This document shows, one piece after another, positions 1-8,911 of a stretch of DNA of 64,000 nt (positions within the stretch are counted from its first letter, which is position 1; every line of letters begins with the position of its first letter). The DNA is taken from positions 4,909,001 through 4,973,000 of the forward strand of contig NZ_CP029188.1 of NCBI RefSeq assembly GCF_003097515.1, in the 5' to 3' direction. Source of the stretch: Streptomyces tirandamycinicus. GTDB lineage: Bacteria > Actinomycetota > Actinomycetes > Streptomycetales > Streptomycetaceae. The notes under the pieces were generated by a model. That model saw nothing but the letters and a program-made list of their open reading frames with translations. It had not been told where the DNA came from and ran no database searches. A program made the position numbers and the translations under genes.

Positions 1-2
1 AT

Positions 3-719
3 CTCGACAGCCGGGTGACCGGCGAGGCGTCGTTCGTCGTCCTCCCCGAGAACGTCTTCACCACCGGCGACGGCGACCCGGCGCTGCCCCGGCGGCTGCG
101 CGAGCGGTGCCTGGACCGCCTGACGGCACTGGCGCGGAACCGGGGCACCTATGTGCTCACCGGCTCGTGGCCCGAGGAACGGCCCGACGGCGGCCTGATG
201 CAGGTGGCCCGGCTGCTGGACCCCGCCGGATCGGTGTGCGCCCGGGTGGAGCGGCCCGTCCTGCCCGACGGGACGACCGGCACCGGCGACGACTTCCCGG
301 TCGTCGAGACGCCGTTCGGGCACGTCGGGGTGCTCCTCGGACCCGACTTCTGGCTGGTCGAACCGCCACGTGCGCAATGCCTGGCCGGAGCGGAACTGCT
401 GCTGGTGGCCGGATCCCTCGACGGTACGCAGCAGGCCGCGCAGCGCGCCGCGGTGTGGGGCATCGCGACCCTCAACACCGTCGCGGTCGCCTTCGCCGGT
501 TCGCTCGGCGAGCGCTGCGGCGGGGGAAGCGCCATGGCGATGCCCGAGGGCTTCGTCGCCGAGGCGGGCACCGAGGAGGGCGTCGTCGAGGCGCCCTGGG
601 ACGCGGCGAGGATCCGGCACCTGCGCGAACCCGACCTGCGCTTCCAGCAGACGCTCTGGTTCGGGCTGTGGGCGCGCCGCACCGAGCTGTACACGGACCT
701 CACGGCGCAGGTGAGCTGA
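3..719 (+). CDS. Nitrilase-fold (carbon-nitrogen hydrolase-like) protein, 5' partial, catalytic Cys lost
   Basis: The frame is open to the left edge, so the N-terminus is missing; a GTG at 15 exists, but the family needs about 40 more residues before the Glu motif. The visible motif VVLPENVFTTG matches the nitrilase strand bearing the catalytic Glu. The nucleophile motif, normally C-Y-D after iG..i, reads LLGPDFW, so Cys is replaced by Gly; the Lys motif reads ARVERPV, apparently Lys to Arg. The fold is retained, but amidase/nitrilase chemistry is unlikely. It ends one base before the start of the PLP decarboxylase, so it belongs to the same operon. Two further homologues at 1899 and 6560 show similar losses. 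Substrate unknown. Confidence 0.75.
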   Translation, partial: LDSRVTGEASFVVLPENVFTTGDGDPALPRRLRERCLDRLTALARNRGTYVLTGSWPEERPDGGLMQVARLLDPAGSVCARVERPVLPDGTTGTGDDFPVVETPFGHVGVLLGPDFWLVEPPRAQCLAGAELLLVAGSLDGTQQAAQRAAVWGIATLNTVAVAFAGSLGERCGGGSAMAMPEGFVAEAGTEEGVVEAPWDAARIRHLREPDLRFQQTLWFGLWARRTELYTDLTAQVS

Positions 720-720
720 C

Positions 721-1902
721 ATGAGAAACGCCGGTGCTCCAGCCTCCGACGTCCGACGGCGGATCGAAACGGAGCTGGCAGACGACGTGCCGTGGAACCG
801 GGTGCTCAACTCCATCTGCACCGAACCCCATCCGCTGGGTGTGGCGATGGCGTCCGCCGCCGCGCACACCAACCTCGGCGACGTGCGCATCTTCCGCGGC
901 ACCAAGCGGATCGAGCGCAAGGTCGTCCGGCTGCTGCTCGATCTGCTGGACAACCCCGGCGGGTCGGGGAGCCTGGTGTCCGGAGGGACCGAGGCGAACC
1001 TGATCGCGATGCTGGTGGCCCGCGAGTCGGCGCGCGCCCGAGGGCGGCTGACCGGCCGGCCCGAAGTCGTCGTCAGCAGCACCGTGCACTTCTCCTTCAC
1101 CAAGATCTTCGGCCTGCTGGGGCTGACCCCGGTCGTCGTGCCGGTCGACGACTCCCTGCGGCTGCCGGCCGGCGAAGTGGCCCGGCGCATCGGCGAGCAC
1201 ACCGTCGCGGTCATCGCGACCGCGGGCAGCAGCGAGTTCGGTGTGGTCGACGCGGTCGACGAGATCGGACCGGCGGTGTCCGGACGGGACGTGCACCTGC
1301 ACGTGGACGCGGCCACCGGCGGCTTCATCATCCCCTTCGCCCGCGAGCTCGGCCACGACCTGCCCCAGTTCGACTTCAGCGTCGACGGCGTCGACTCGAT
1401 CACCATCGACCCGCACAAGTACGGACTGGCCAACGTCCCCGCCGGCGCGGTCCTGTTCCGGGGCGCACAGGACGCCGGACGCTTCGCCGTCGACTCGTTC
1501 TTCATCGACACGCCGGTGCACAACACCCTGCTCGGCACCCGTCCGGGCGCCGCCGCGGTGTCCACCTACGCGGTCCTGGAGCACCTCGGGCGCGACGGCT
1601 TCCGGGCCCTCACCCGAACCAACTTCGAGGTGACGCGGCACCTCGTGGCCGGGTTGCGGGCGGCCGGGCACGAGCTGTTCGCCGAACCGCAGCTGAACAT
1701 CGTGGTGGTCAGGATGCCGCACGCGGTGCGGATCTCCCAGCTGCTGGAGTCCTGGGGCTGGATCGTCTCCACCTCGAAGCGGTTCGGCGAGACCCTGCGG
1801 CTGGTCGTCACCCGGCACGTGACGGCGGAGATGGTGGACGAGTTCCTGCCGGTGCTGGAACGGGCGTGCAAGGAAGTCGCGGCCGAGGCGGCGCCGCGAT
1901 GA
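721..1902 (+). CDS. PLP-dependent group II amino-acid decarboxylase, MfnA-like
   Basis: The 393-residue length is typical of MfnA-type (tyrosine/aspartate) decarboxylases. The N-terminal block SICTEPHPLG, followed by NLGDVRIFRGT and SGGTEANL (residues 31-94), is characteristic of that family. His123 is in the position of the residue stacking on PLP, D196 lies in VDAATGG, and K233 in DPHKYG should form the internal aldimine. The likely reaction is decarboxylation of an aromatic or acidic amino acid to supply an amine building block; substrate choice cannot be read from sequence. ATG starts one base after the preceding stop, and the TGA overlaps the next ATG (ATGA), so it is translationally coupled in the biosynthetic operon. 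Confidence 0.88.
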   Translation: MRNAGAPASDVRRRIETELADDVPWNRVLNSICTEPHPLGVAMASAAAHTNLGDVRIFRGTKRIERKVVRLLLDLLDNPGGSGSLVSGGTEANLIAMLVARESARARGRLTGRPEVVVSSTVHFSFTKIFGLLGLTPVVVPVDDSLRLPAGEVARRIGEHTVAVIATAGSSEFGVVDAVDEIGPAVSGRDVHLHVDAATGGFIIPFARELGHDLPQFDFSVDGVDSITIDPHKYGLANVPAGAVLFRGAQDAGRFAVDSFFIDTPVHNTLLGTRPGAAAVSTYAVLEHLGRDGFRALTRTNFEVTRHLVAGLRAAGHELFAEPQLNIVVVRMPHAVRISQLLESWGWIVSTSKRFGETLRLVVTRHVTAEMVDEFLPVLERACKEVAAEAAPR

Positions 1903-2750
1903 GCCTCTTCCGCGGCCCCCGCACCCGGATCGCCGCCCTCCAGATGCGGATCGAGGCCGGGCAGCGGGAGGAGAACCTGGCGCGAGCCGCCAAGCTGCTG
2001 TCCACCGCGCGGGAACGCGAGGCGGACCTGGCGTGCCTGCCGGCGACGTTCGCCACCGGACTGAACTTCCCCACGCTGCGCACCGACGCGACCGCCGAGG
2101 ACGGTCCCATCGTCCAGTTCCTCGCCGAGCAGGCCCGCACCCTGGGCATGCACATCGCCGCGGGCGTGCTGCTGTCCGCCGGGCGTGACGTCTTCGACGC
2201 CGCCGTGCTCGTCGGCCCCGGCGGCGACCCGCTCGGCTGGTACCACCGCGCCTGCGTGTGGTCGGGCGAGTCCGCGTACGTGTCCACCGGCTCGCCGGGC
2301 GAGGCGATCGACACGCCGGTCGGGCGGATCGGCCTGCTGGTCAGCTACGACCTGCGGTTCCCCGAGGCGAGCCGGCAGTACCTCGCCCAGGACGCCGACC
2401 TCATCGTCTGCGTGGCGAACCTCTTCGGGTCCTTCTCGCACCCGCTGCGCTCCATCTGCCGTGCGCGGGCCGCCGACAACGAGTGTGCGCTGGTGTTCGC
2501 CAGCGGCGTCGGGGAGAACCGGTTCGCGAACATGAGCTACCTCGGCCGCAGCATGATCGTCGACGGTCTGGTGCAGGACGCCCGGCAGGATCCGGACGCG
2601 GACGTCCTCGCCGAGGCCGGCCCCGGCACCCGCGAGGCGGTGATCGACGCGGACGTCCACTGGCGGCAGCGCCGGAAGGCCCGCTCCGGCCTGCCGTTCC
2701 ACGACGACCTGCGCGCGACCTGGACCACGACGCACGGGGGGCGGGCCTGA
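1899..2750 (+). CDS. Nitrilase-fold protein lacking all three catalytic residues
   Basis: This 283-residue protein shows full carbon-nitrogen hydrolase architecture from IAALQM at the N-terminus to the C-terminal ADV strand. The triad is substituted throughout: Glu to Ala49 (CLPATFATG), Lys to Arg117 (GWYHRACVW) and Cys to Ser149 (LLVSYDLRFPEA). The surrounding family signature YDLRFPEASRQY is otherwise well kept, which argues for selection on the fold rather than decay. ATG overlaps the decarboxylase stop by four bases and its own stop overlaps the permease start. It could be a scaffold, a binding protein or an enzyme with new chemistry; hydrolysis by the usual thioacyl route is not expected. 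Confidence 0.85.
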   Translation: MSLFRGPRTRIAALQMRIEAGQREENLARAAKLLSTAREREADLACLPATFATGLNFPTLRTDATAEDGPIVQFLAEQARTLGMHIAAGVLLSAGRDVFDAAVLVGPGGDPLGWYHRACVWSGESAYVSTGSPGEAIDTPVGRIGLLVSYDLRFPEASRQYLAQDADLIVCVANLFGSFSHPLRSICRARAADNECALVFASGVGENRFANMSYLGRSMIVDGLVQDARQDPDADVLAEAGPGTREAVIDADVHWRQRRKARSGLPFHDDLRATWTTTHGGRA

Positions 2751-3526
2751 TGAGGGCGACGCGTATGCAGCCCGAGTCCAGCTGGCTCGGCGACGTCCTC
2801 GGGCTCGTCGCCCTGGACATGCGGCAGTTCTTCGACAACCGCCTGTTCGCGGTCTCGACGCTGCTGACGTCGGTGTCGATGGTGCTGGCCTTCGGGGCGG
2901 CGACCGACCAGATGGTGAGCCCGGCACCGACCGCCGCCAACTACTTCGGCTTCGTGTTCCCCGGCATCATCGGCGCGGGCATCATGTTCAGCTGCACCTA
3001 CACCGTCGGCTACACGGTCATCATCGACCGCAACCGCCGCACGATCGAGGACCTGATCCTGTCGCCCCTGTCGTACTCGGGGTTCCTGCTCGCCCGGATC
3101 GTCGGCGTCGTGCTCAAGTGCCTGTTCCAGTTCGTGCTCGTGCTCGTGCTCGGGGTCGGGGTCTTCGACGCCCGGATCGAGTCGGTCCCGCTGTTCGTGC
3201 TGGGGTTCTTCACCGCGTGCACGGCCTTCGCCGGGCTCGGCATCCTCATCGCGACGTACAGCAACGAGATCTCCTTCCCGGCGGTCGTGAACATCATCGT
3301 CATCCCGCTGATGTACTTCGCCGGGATCTTCTTCCCGCTCGACAACCTCGGCACGCTCGGCGACGTCTTCGAGAAACTCCCGCTCTCGGTGCACGTCGAC
3401 ATCTTCCGCGCCGCGACCTCGCCGGACCTCTCCGCCACCGCGGCCTCGGTCCTCGCGGTGGCCTACTCGTTCCTGGCCCTCGGCATCGCCTCCTGGGCCT
3501 TCCGCAGGAGGATCGGCCATGGCTGA
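2750..3526 (+). CDS. ABC-2 type transporter permease
   Basis: The 258-residue protein has about six hydrophobic segments, beginning near residues 35-55 (LFAVSTLLTSVSMVLAFG) and continuing with clear helices around 62-82, 110-140, 145-165, 170-190 and 225-245. The layout is that of ABC-2 permeases such as DrrB/NodJ exporters. The following gene encodes the matching ATPase and overlaps it by eight bases. Lying inside the biosynthetic operon, the pair most likely exports the product or an intermediate and so contributes to self-protection. Start chosen at the ATG that overlaps the previous stop. Confidence 0.88.
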   Translation: MRATRMQPESSWLGDVLGLVALDMRQFFDNRLFAVSTLLTSVSMVLAFGAATDQMVSPAPTAANYFGFVFPGIIGAGIMFSCTYTVGYTVIIDRNRRTIEDLILSPLSYSGFLLARIVGVVLKCLFQFVLVLVLGVGVFDARIESVPLFVLGFFTACTAFAGLGILIATYSNEISFPAVVNIIVIPLMYFAGIFFPLDNLGTLGDVFEKLPLSVHVDIFRAATSPDLSATAASVLAVAYSFLALGIASWAFRRRIGHG

Positions 3527-4493
3527 CACCACAGGCACCGGAGCACCGGTGCTCTCGGTCTCCCGGCTCGACCACCGGGTGAGCCCCGACTTCGCCCTCC
3601 GCTCCATCGAGTTCTCGGTGCACGCGGGCGAGGGCATGGCGATCATCGGCACCAACGGCGCCGGGAAGACCACGCTGATCCGGCTCGTCGCCGGACTGCT
3701 GCGCCCGGCCGGCGGCACGGTGCGCGTCTGCGGCACCGCGCCCCGCCGCTGGGGCCAGGTCGGCCGCCACATCGGGTACGTCCAGCAGGCCAAGGACCTG
3801 CCGGACGGCGTCACCGTGGAGACCTACCTCAAGCACCAGCTCAAGCTCCGGCGCGCGGACCCGGGCCGGTACGAGGAACTGGTCGCGCTGGCCGGTCTCG
3901 AACAATACCGCCACCAGTACGTCCGCAGTCTCTCCGGCGGCAGCCAGCGGAAGCTGCACGTCATCTGCGCCGTCGCGCACCGCCCCGACCTGCTGATCCT
4001 CGACGAGCCGACCACGGGCCTCGACCCGACCGCGCGCGAGACGCTGCTGGAGCTGCTGCGGAGCCTGAAGAAGGACGGCGTCGGCGTGCTGTTCGCCAGC
4101 CATCACCGTGACGAACTGGTCGCACTGGCCGACTCGGTCGTGGTGCTGCACCAGGGCCGCCAGGTCGAGGACGCCTCGCTCGACGCCGTCACCCGGTGGG
4201 GGGAGCGGTCCAGCCTGATCCTGGAGGCCTTCACCGAGGCGCACCTCGCGCGGCTGCACTCCTGGGCGGAGCGGGAGGCGGCGCCGGACGGCCTGGTCCG
4301 CCGCGTCCACACCGCCGAACACGGGGTGAAGCTCGACCTGTCCGACGGCGACCACCAGACCACCCTGGCCGAACTGGTGGCGCGCGCCCACGCCGCGGGC
4401 CTCGCACTGCGCTCCGCGTCCTACTTCCAGCCCACCCTGGCGGACGTCGTCCGTTCCCTCGTCGACCAAGCCGAACCGGAGGACATCGCATGA
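3519..4493 (+). CDS. ABC transporter ATP-binding protein (exporter)
   Basis: A 324-residue single nucleotide-binding domain: Walker A GTNGAGKTT (44-52), Q-loop YVQQ (87-90), signature LSGGSQ (138-143), Walker B LLILDEPT (158-165) and the H-loop in FASHH near 195. A C-terminal extension of about 90 residues follows the core, as in DrrA-like drug-export ATPases. It works with the preceding permease at the membrane. The ATG overlaps the permease by eight bases and the stop overlaps the radical SAM start, so export and synthesis are encoded on one message. Confidence 0.92.
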   Translation: MADTTGTGAPVLSVSRLDHRVSPDFALRSIEFSVHAGEGMAIIGTNGAGKTTLIRLVAGLLRPAGGTVRVCGTAPRRWGQVGRHIGYVQQAKDLPDGVTVETYLKHQLKLRRADPGRYEELVALAGLEQYRHQYVRSLSGGSQRKLHVICAVAHRPDLLILDEPTTGLDPTARETLLELLRSLKKDGVGVLFASHHRDELVALADSVVVLHQGRQVEDASLDAVTRWGERSSLILEAFTEAHLARLHSWAEREAAPDGLVRRVHTAEHGVKLDLSDGDHQTTLAELVARAHAAGLALRSASYFQPTLADVVRSLVDQAEPEDIA

Positions 4494-5869
4494 GCATCAC
4501 CACCACGACCACGAGCATGCCGTTCTGGAAGGAGTACCCGGAACGCGACAGCGAGTGGGTGCGGCAGTACCCGACGAAGCACGTGCCGGTGAACGAGGAG
4601 GAGGTGTTCGCCCGCAAGCCCATGGGGGTGTACGTCCACATCCCGTTCTGCAACCGGCTCTGCTTCAGCTGCCCGTACATCAAGCACCAGACCGACCGGG
4701 ACCTGACGCGCACCTACCTGGACGCGCTGAAGACGGAGATCACCAACTACGCCGGCCGGCCGTACATCCAGGACCACGTCATCACCCTCGGCTACATCGG
4801 CGGCGGAACCCCGACCGCGCTGACCGCCCCCCAGCTCGACGATCTGCTGGGCCATCTGTTCGGCAGCCTGAACGTCGAGGAGGGCGCGGACTTCTCCATC
4901 GAGACCACCCCGGTCGACATCACCGAGCGGAAGGCCACCGTCCTGCTGGAGCGGGGGATCCGGCGCATCAGCCTCGGCGTGCAGACCTTCGTGCCCGAGG
5001 AACTGAAGAACATCGGCCGCCCGAACGACCCGGAGATGCTCAAGGAGAGCATCCGGCTGCTGCGCCGGTGCGGGTTCGAGAACATCAACATCGACCTGAT
5101 GCACGGCATCAACGGGCAGACGATGGAGAGCTGGGAGCACAGCCTCGACGTCGCCATCGACCTTGGGGTCACCTGCATCTCGTTCTACACGTACATGGAG
5201 TTCGCACAGGTCTCCACGAAGCGCAGGAAGCTGCCGCCGGTCCCGGAGAAGGCCGTGGTCGACGACATGTTCCTGTTCGCCGCGGAGAAGCTCTCCAAGA
5301 GCGGCTTCCTGGGCTACTACGGCGACTGCTTCGCCAAGCCTGGCTACCAGCCGAAGTACGGCGAGACGTCGTGGAGCGAGGACATCCCCATCATCCCGCT
5401 CGGCCCCACCGCGACCGGGCACCTGCGCGACCACTGGTACTTCAACGAGCCCGACATCGGCCGCTACATCCAGACGGTGACGGAGGGCCGGCTGCCGATC
5501 TCCATGGGCAAGCACATCACCAAGCCGGAGGCGATCCGGCGGTCGATGGTCCTCGGCGTCAAGGCCGGGCGGGTCAACCGGGACCGCTTCCGCCGCATCC
5601 ACGGTGTCGACTTCATGGAGATGTTCCGCGCCGAGATCGACGACCTGACCGAGAAGGGGCTGATCACCGCCGACGAGGACGGCATCGAGGTGACCGGCCC
5701 GAAGGGCTGGTACTACCTGGACAACATCTCCAAGGCGTTCTACTCGCCGGAGTACCGGCGCTACCCGCAGCATCTGGGGGCCGACATCTCCAACTTCATC
5801 TCGCGCCAGCCGATCCCCCTGCAGATCACCTCCCGGCCGAGGAGCGAGGAGACCGGCTGTGACCACTGA
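4490..5869 (+). CDS. HemN-like radical SAM enzyme (candidate cyclopropanase component)
   Basis: The 459-residue protein has the HemN-type opening YVHIPFCNRLCFSC, with cluster ligands C54, C58 and C61 (CX3CX2C), the SAM-binding GGGTPT motif near residue 105 and a HemN_C-like region from about 345 onward. True coproporphyrinogen oxidases have CX3CX2CXC; here the residue after C61 is Pro and no fourth Cys follows, as in non-haem members. It overlaps a SAM methyltransferase by eleven bases. The same pairing (C10P/C10Q of CC-1065) builds a cyclopropane from a SAM methylene. That function is inferred from pairing and context; a heme-pathway role is unlikely inside this operon. Confidence 0.85.
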   Translation: MSITTTTTSMPFWKEYPERDSEWVRQYPTKHVPVNEEEVFARKPMGVYVHIPFCNRLCFSCPYIKHQTDRDLTRTYLDALKTEITNYAGRPYIQDHVITLGYIGGGTPTALTAPQLDDLLGHLFGSLNVEEGADFSIETTPVDITERKATVLLERGIRRISLGVQTFVPEELKNIGRPNDPEMLKESIRLLRRCGFENINIDLMHGINGQTMESWEHSLDVAIDLGVTCISFYTYMEFAQVSTKRRKLPPVPEKAVVDDMFLFAAEKLSKSGFLGYYGDCFAKPGYQPKYGETSWSEDIPIIPLGPTATGHLRDHWYFNEPDIGRYIQTVTEGRLPISMGKHITKPEAIRRSMVLGVKAGRVNRDRFRRIHGVDFMEMFRAEIDDLTEKGLITADEDGIEVTGPKGWYYLDNISKAFYSPEYRRYPQHLGADISNFISRQPIPLQITSRPRSEETGCDH

Positions 5870-6563
5870 TACCCGACTGCTCAACCTGACCGACCGGGTG
5901 CCGCAGCCGTCACCGCACGACGACATCGACAAGGTGCGCTTCTACGACCTCGGCATGCGCCGGTCCGCCCTGATGGCGTACAAGCGGCCGAGCGACCGCA
6001 TCCTGGCCAACGTCCGCGACGGGATGACCGACCTCGTCGAGGTCGGCTTCAACACCGGACTGCTGTCGCTCCATGTGGCCGGCAAGCTGCCGGACCTGGC
6101 CGTGTCCGGGGTGGAGGAGAACCAGAACCTGGTCGACGTCGCCGAGGACAACCTGACGCTGGCGGTGTGGGCGAACACCGCCGGCGACGTCGAGTTCGAG
6201 ATGGCCAAGCTGCACCGGCTGCCGTTCCCGGACGACTCCGCCGACATCGTGTTCTCGTTCTCGTCGCTGCACCGCTGGCGCCGGCCGGTCGAGACGCTGA
6301 GGGAGTGCGCCCGCATCTGCAAGCCCGACGGCGTCGTGATCATCGAGGACATGAACCGGCACGCGGAGGAGGGGCACATCACCTTCATCCTGCAGTTCGT
6401 GAAGGAGGGCGGCGACGAGTTCATGCGGTCGCTGCAGGCCGCGTACACCCGCGAGGAGGCGGCCGAGCTGCTCCGCGAGGCGGGCCTGACGGACTGGCAG
6501 GCGGTCGAGGAGGACCTCGGCCTGGTGATCTCCTCCCGTCCCCTCGAACCGGTGAGCACATGA
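5859..6563 (+). CDS. Class I SAM-dependent methyltransferase
   Basis: A 234-residue Rossmann methyltransferase. Motif I is DLVEVGFNTGLLSL (58-71), the acidic end of strand 2 is in GVEENQNLV (about 86-94), and a late strand reads GVVIIEDM (about 154-161). The GTG start overlaps the upstream radical SAM gene by eleven bases, so the two are likely co-translated and may act as partners, as C10Q does with C10P, where the methyltransferase-fold protein closes the cyclopropane ring. Ordinary O-, N- or C-methylation is the simpler alternative. No membrane or leader segments. Confidence 0.85.
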   Translation: MTTDTRLLNLTDRVPQPSPHDDIDKVRFYDLGMRRSALMAYKRPSDRILANVRDGMTDLVEVGFNTGLLSLHVAGKLPDLAVSGVEENQNLVDVAEDNLTLAVWANTAGDVEFEMAKLHRLPFPDDSADIVFSFSSLHRWRRPVETLRECARICKPDGVVIIEDMNRHAEEGHITFILQFVKEGGDEFMRSLQAAYTREEAAELLREAGLTDWQAVEEDLGLVISSRPLEPVST

Positions 6564-7405
6564 TGCCCGGGACCACGATCGCGATCGTCCAGATGGAGTC
6601 CAAACTCGGCAAGCCCGCCCAGAACCTGCGCAAGGCCGAGCGGTACATCCACCAGGCCGCCGAGCAGGGGGCGCACCTGATCTGCCTGCCCGAGGCGTTC
6701 TCCACCTCCGGCAACATCCTCGAGGTCGCGGACGTGTCGGTGCCCATCCCGGGGCCGGAGACCGAGTTCCTCTGCGAGCAGGCGGGGCGGGCCGGTGCAC
6801 ATGTCGTAGCCGGCCTGCTGGAGCGCGGCGACGACGGCCGCTACTACAGCACCTCGGTGCTGTGCGGCCCGGAGGGGACCCTGCTCGGCCGGTACCGGCG
6901 CGTGCACTGCCACGAACTGGAGGCCCGCTACCTCAGCAGCGGGTCGGAGTACCCGGTCTTCGACGTCGGGTTCGGCCGTGTCGGCCTGATGCAGGGCTAC
7001 GACATCAACTTCCCCGAGGTCGCACGGGAGTACGGCCGCCGCGGAGTCGACGTCATCGTGTGCTCCGCGCTGGTGCCCGAGATGTTCGCGTACGTGGCGA
7101 ACATGCGCCTGCCGGTCCGGGCGGTGGACGCCGAGTGCATCATCGCGTTCGCGTCCGGGATCGGCACCAATCTGTACGCCGGATTCGGCTACATGGGACG
7201 CAGCCAGATCCTGGCGGACCCGCTGTTCCTCGAGGCCGAGCGATTCGACTTCGTCGACGGCGACGAACGGATGGTGGACCTCGGCAAGGAAGCGGGCGTC
7301 GGTGTCGTCGAGGTCGATCTGGACCGCATGCGCCGCTACCGCACCAAGGCCACCCTCAGCGGCGACCTGCAGCCGGCGACGTACTGGCAGCTCGAACGAG
7401 AGTGA
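6560..7405 (+). CDS. Nitrilase-fold protein with Cys to Gly and Lys to Arg substitutions
   Basis: The third nitrilase homologue of the operon, 281 residues. The catalytic Glu is present (E45 in ICLPEAFSTSG), but the Lys position is R114 in GRYRRVHCHE and the nucleophile position is G146 in LMQGYDINFPEV. The rest of the signature (YDINFPEVAREY) is well kept. ATG at 6560 overlaps the methyltransferase stop; a second ATG follows at 6563. Loss of the nucleophile in all three paralogues argues for a shared non-hydrolytic role, perhaps binding or orienting amide or carbamoyl intermediates. That is a guess; no substrate is evident. Confidence 0.85.
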   Translation: MMPGTTIAIVQMESKLGKPAQNLRKAERYIHQAAEQGAHLICLPEAFSTSGNILEVADVSVPIPGPETEFLCEQAGRAGAHVVAGLLERGDDGRYYSTSVLCGPEGTLLGRYRRVHCHELEARYLSSGSEYPVFDVGFGRVGLMQGYDINFPEVAREYGRRGVDVIVCSALVPEMFAYVANMRLPVRAVDAECIIAFASGIGTNLYAGFGYMGRSQILADPLFLEAERFDFVDGDERMVDLGKEAGVGVVEVDLDRMRRYRTKATLSGDLQPATYWQLERE

Positions 7406-7411
7406 AGGCCC

Positions 7412-8911
7412 ATGCGCGTACTGCTCATCTCCACCAACAAGATCAGGGTGCCGCGGCCGGCCCTGCCGATCGGCATGGCCTACATCAGCGCCGCGCTCAA
7501 GCACGCCGGCCACCACGTGGACGTCCTCGACCTGCTCTGGGAGTCCAGGGAGCTCAAGGCGGTCCGGGAGAAGCTGACCACCCGGACGTACGACGTGGTC
7601 GGCATCGCCGTGCGGAACCTGGACAACCTGACGTTCATCGATCCGGTCTTCTTCGGCCCGATGACCGAGAAGATCGTCCAGTGCGTACGCAAGTACACCA
7701 GCGCCAAGGTCGTCCTCGGCGGATCCGGCTTCTCGGTCGAGCCGTTGTCCTTCTTCGAGTACGCCCAGCCGGACTACGGCATCGCGGGTGAGGGCGAGGC
7801 GGGCGTGGTCCAGCTCCTCGACCACCTCGAGTCCGGCGGGCGGCTGGAGTCGATCTCGGGACTCTGCTACCTCGACGAGAACGGGAAGTTCTGCCAGAAC
7901 CCGTCGAACTCCGCGTTCGACCTGGGCGCGCTGGAGCCCGACCGGTCCGTCTACGACCCCCGGTACTTCGAGGAGGGCGTCTCCGCGGCCTCCGACCTGA
8001 CCCGCGACCACCAGCCCGCCATCGAGACCCTGCAGACCAAGCGCGGCTGCAAGCTGTTCTGCTCCTACTGCATCATCCGCAAGACCGAGGGCAAGGGGGA
8101 CCGGTTCAAGGATCCGGCCGAGGTCGTCGGCGAGATCCAGCGGGCCATGAAGGACAACACGGCCGTGCGGGAGTTCGAGATCGTCGACGCGACCTTCAAC
8201 TACCCGATGGAGTACGCGGCCGAGGTGTGCGAGGAGATGATCCGGGCCAAGCTCGACGTGCCCTGGTACTGCCAGCTGACACCGAACGCGGTCACACCGG
8301 AGTTCGTGGAACTGCTGCACGCGGCCGGCTGCATCCGGGTGGACCTCGGCACCGACGCGCTCACCGACGAAGCCCTCTCGGACCTGATGAAGGGCTTCGA
8401 CATGGCCCGGGTCCTCGAGATCGACCGCCTGTTCACGGCCAGCCCGATCGAGCACACCCACTGCATCTTCCTCGGCGGGCCGGGAGAGACCCCGCAGGCG
8501 CTCAGGGAGTCGATCCGGTTCACCGAGCGGTTCCTGAACCCGGCCCAGATCTACGCCAACCTCGGCATCCGGATCCTCAGCGGCACCAAGCTGCAGCGCC
8601 AGGCCGTCAAGGCCGGAATCCTCCAGGAGGGGCAGGGCACCTTCGTCCCCGCCTTCTACGTGGAGCCGGCGATCCTCGACGACCGGGAAACGCTCGACTT
8701 CGTCCGCAACGCCTACCTGAGCCACAAGAACTGGTATCTGTGGTGGGGTCTGGGCGGGCAGAACCTGACGGACCGTTCGCGGGACACCATCCGGGCCGTG
8801 GCCGACATGCAGCAGGAGTACGAGTACGTGATGCAGGGCAAGCCCCGGCTGGAACGCGCGCCGAAGGCCGCGACGACCCGGCCCCTCACCCTCACGATCG
8901 GCACCTCGTGA
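7412..8911 (+). CDS. B12-binding-domain radical SAM protein
   Basis: The 499-residue protein begins with a Rossmann-like cobalamin-binding module (about 1-150; VLLISTNKIRVPRPALPIG, then GGSGFSVEP near 103-111), followed by a radical SAM barrel with C213, C217 and C220 (CKLFCSYC) and a C-terminal extension. No classical DxHxxG is seen, which is common in class B radical SAM enzymes. Such enzymes methylate unactivated carbons or rearrange rings. An AAGG-like ribosome site precedes the ATG six bases after the previous gene. The operon thus contains two different radical SAM enzymes, implying C-H functionalisation during biosynthesis. Confidence 0.88.
   Translation: MRVLLISTNKIRVPRPALPIGMAYISAALKHAGHHVDVLDLLWESRELKAVREKLTTRTYDVVGIAVRNLDNLTFIDPVFFGPMTEKIVQCVRKYTSAKVVLGGSGFSVEPLSFFEYAQPDYGIAGEGEAGVVQLLDHLESGGRLESISGLCYLDENGKFCQNPSNSAFDLGALEPDRSVYDPRYFEEGVSAASDLTRDHQPAIETLQTKRGCKLFCSYCIIRKTEGKGDRFKDPAEVVGEIQRAMKDNTAVREFEIVDATFNYPMEYAAEVCEEMIRAKLDVPWYCQLTPNAVTPEFVELLHAAGCIRVDLGTDALTDEALSDLMKGFDMARVLEIDRLFTASPIEHTHCIFLGGPGETPQALRESIRFTERFLNPAQIYANLGIRILSGTKLQRQAVKAGILQEGQGTFVPAFYVEPAILDDRETLDFVRNAYLSHKNWYLWWGLGGQNLTDRSRDTIRAVADMQQEYEYVMQGKPRLERAPKAATTRPLTLTIGTS

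Noticed and set aside
4490..5869. Coproporphyrinogen dehydrogenase (HemN/HemW) housekeeping gene
   Set aside because: The fourth cysteine region after CX3CX2C differs, and the gene is embedded and overlapping in a biosynthetic operon.
5942..8725. Long minus-strand frame opposite the methyltransferase and radical SAM genes
   Set aside because: Antisense artefact; plus-strand genes have overlapping start-stop coupling and recognisable motifs.
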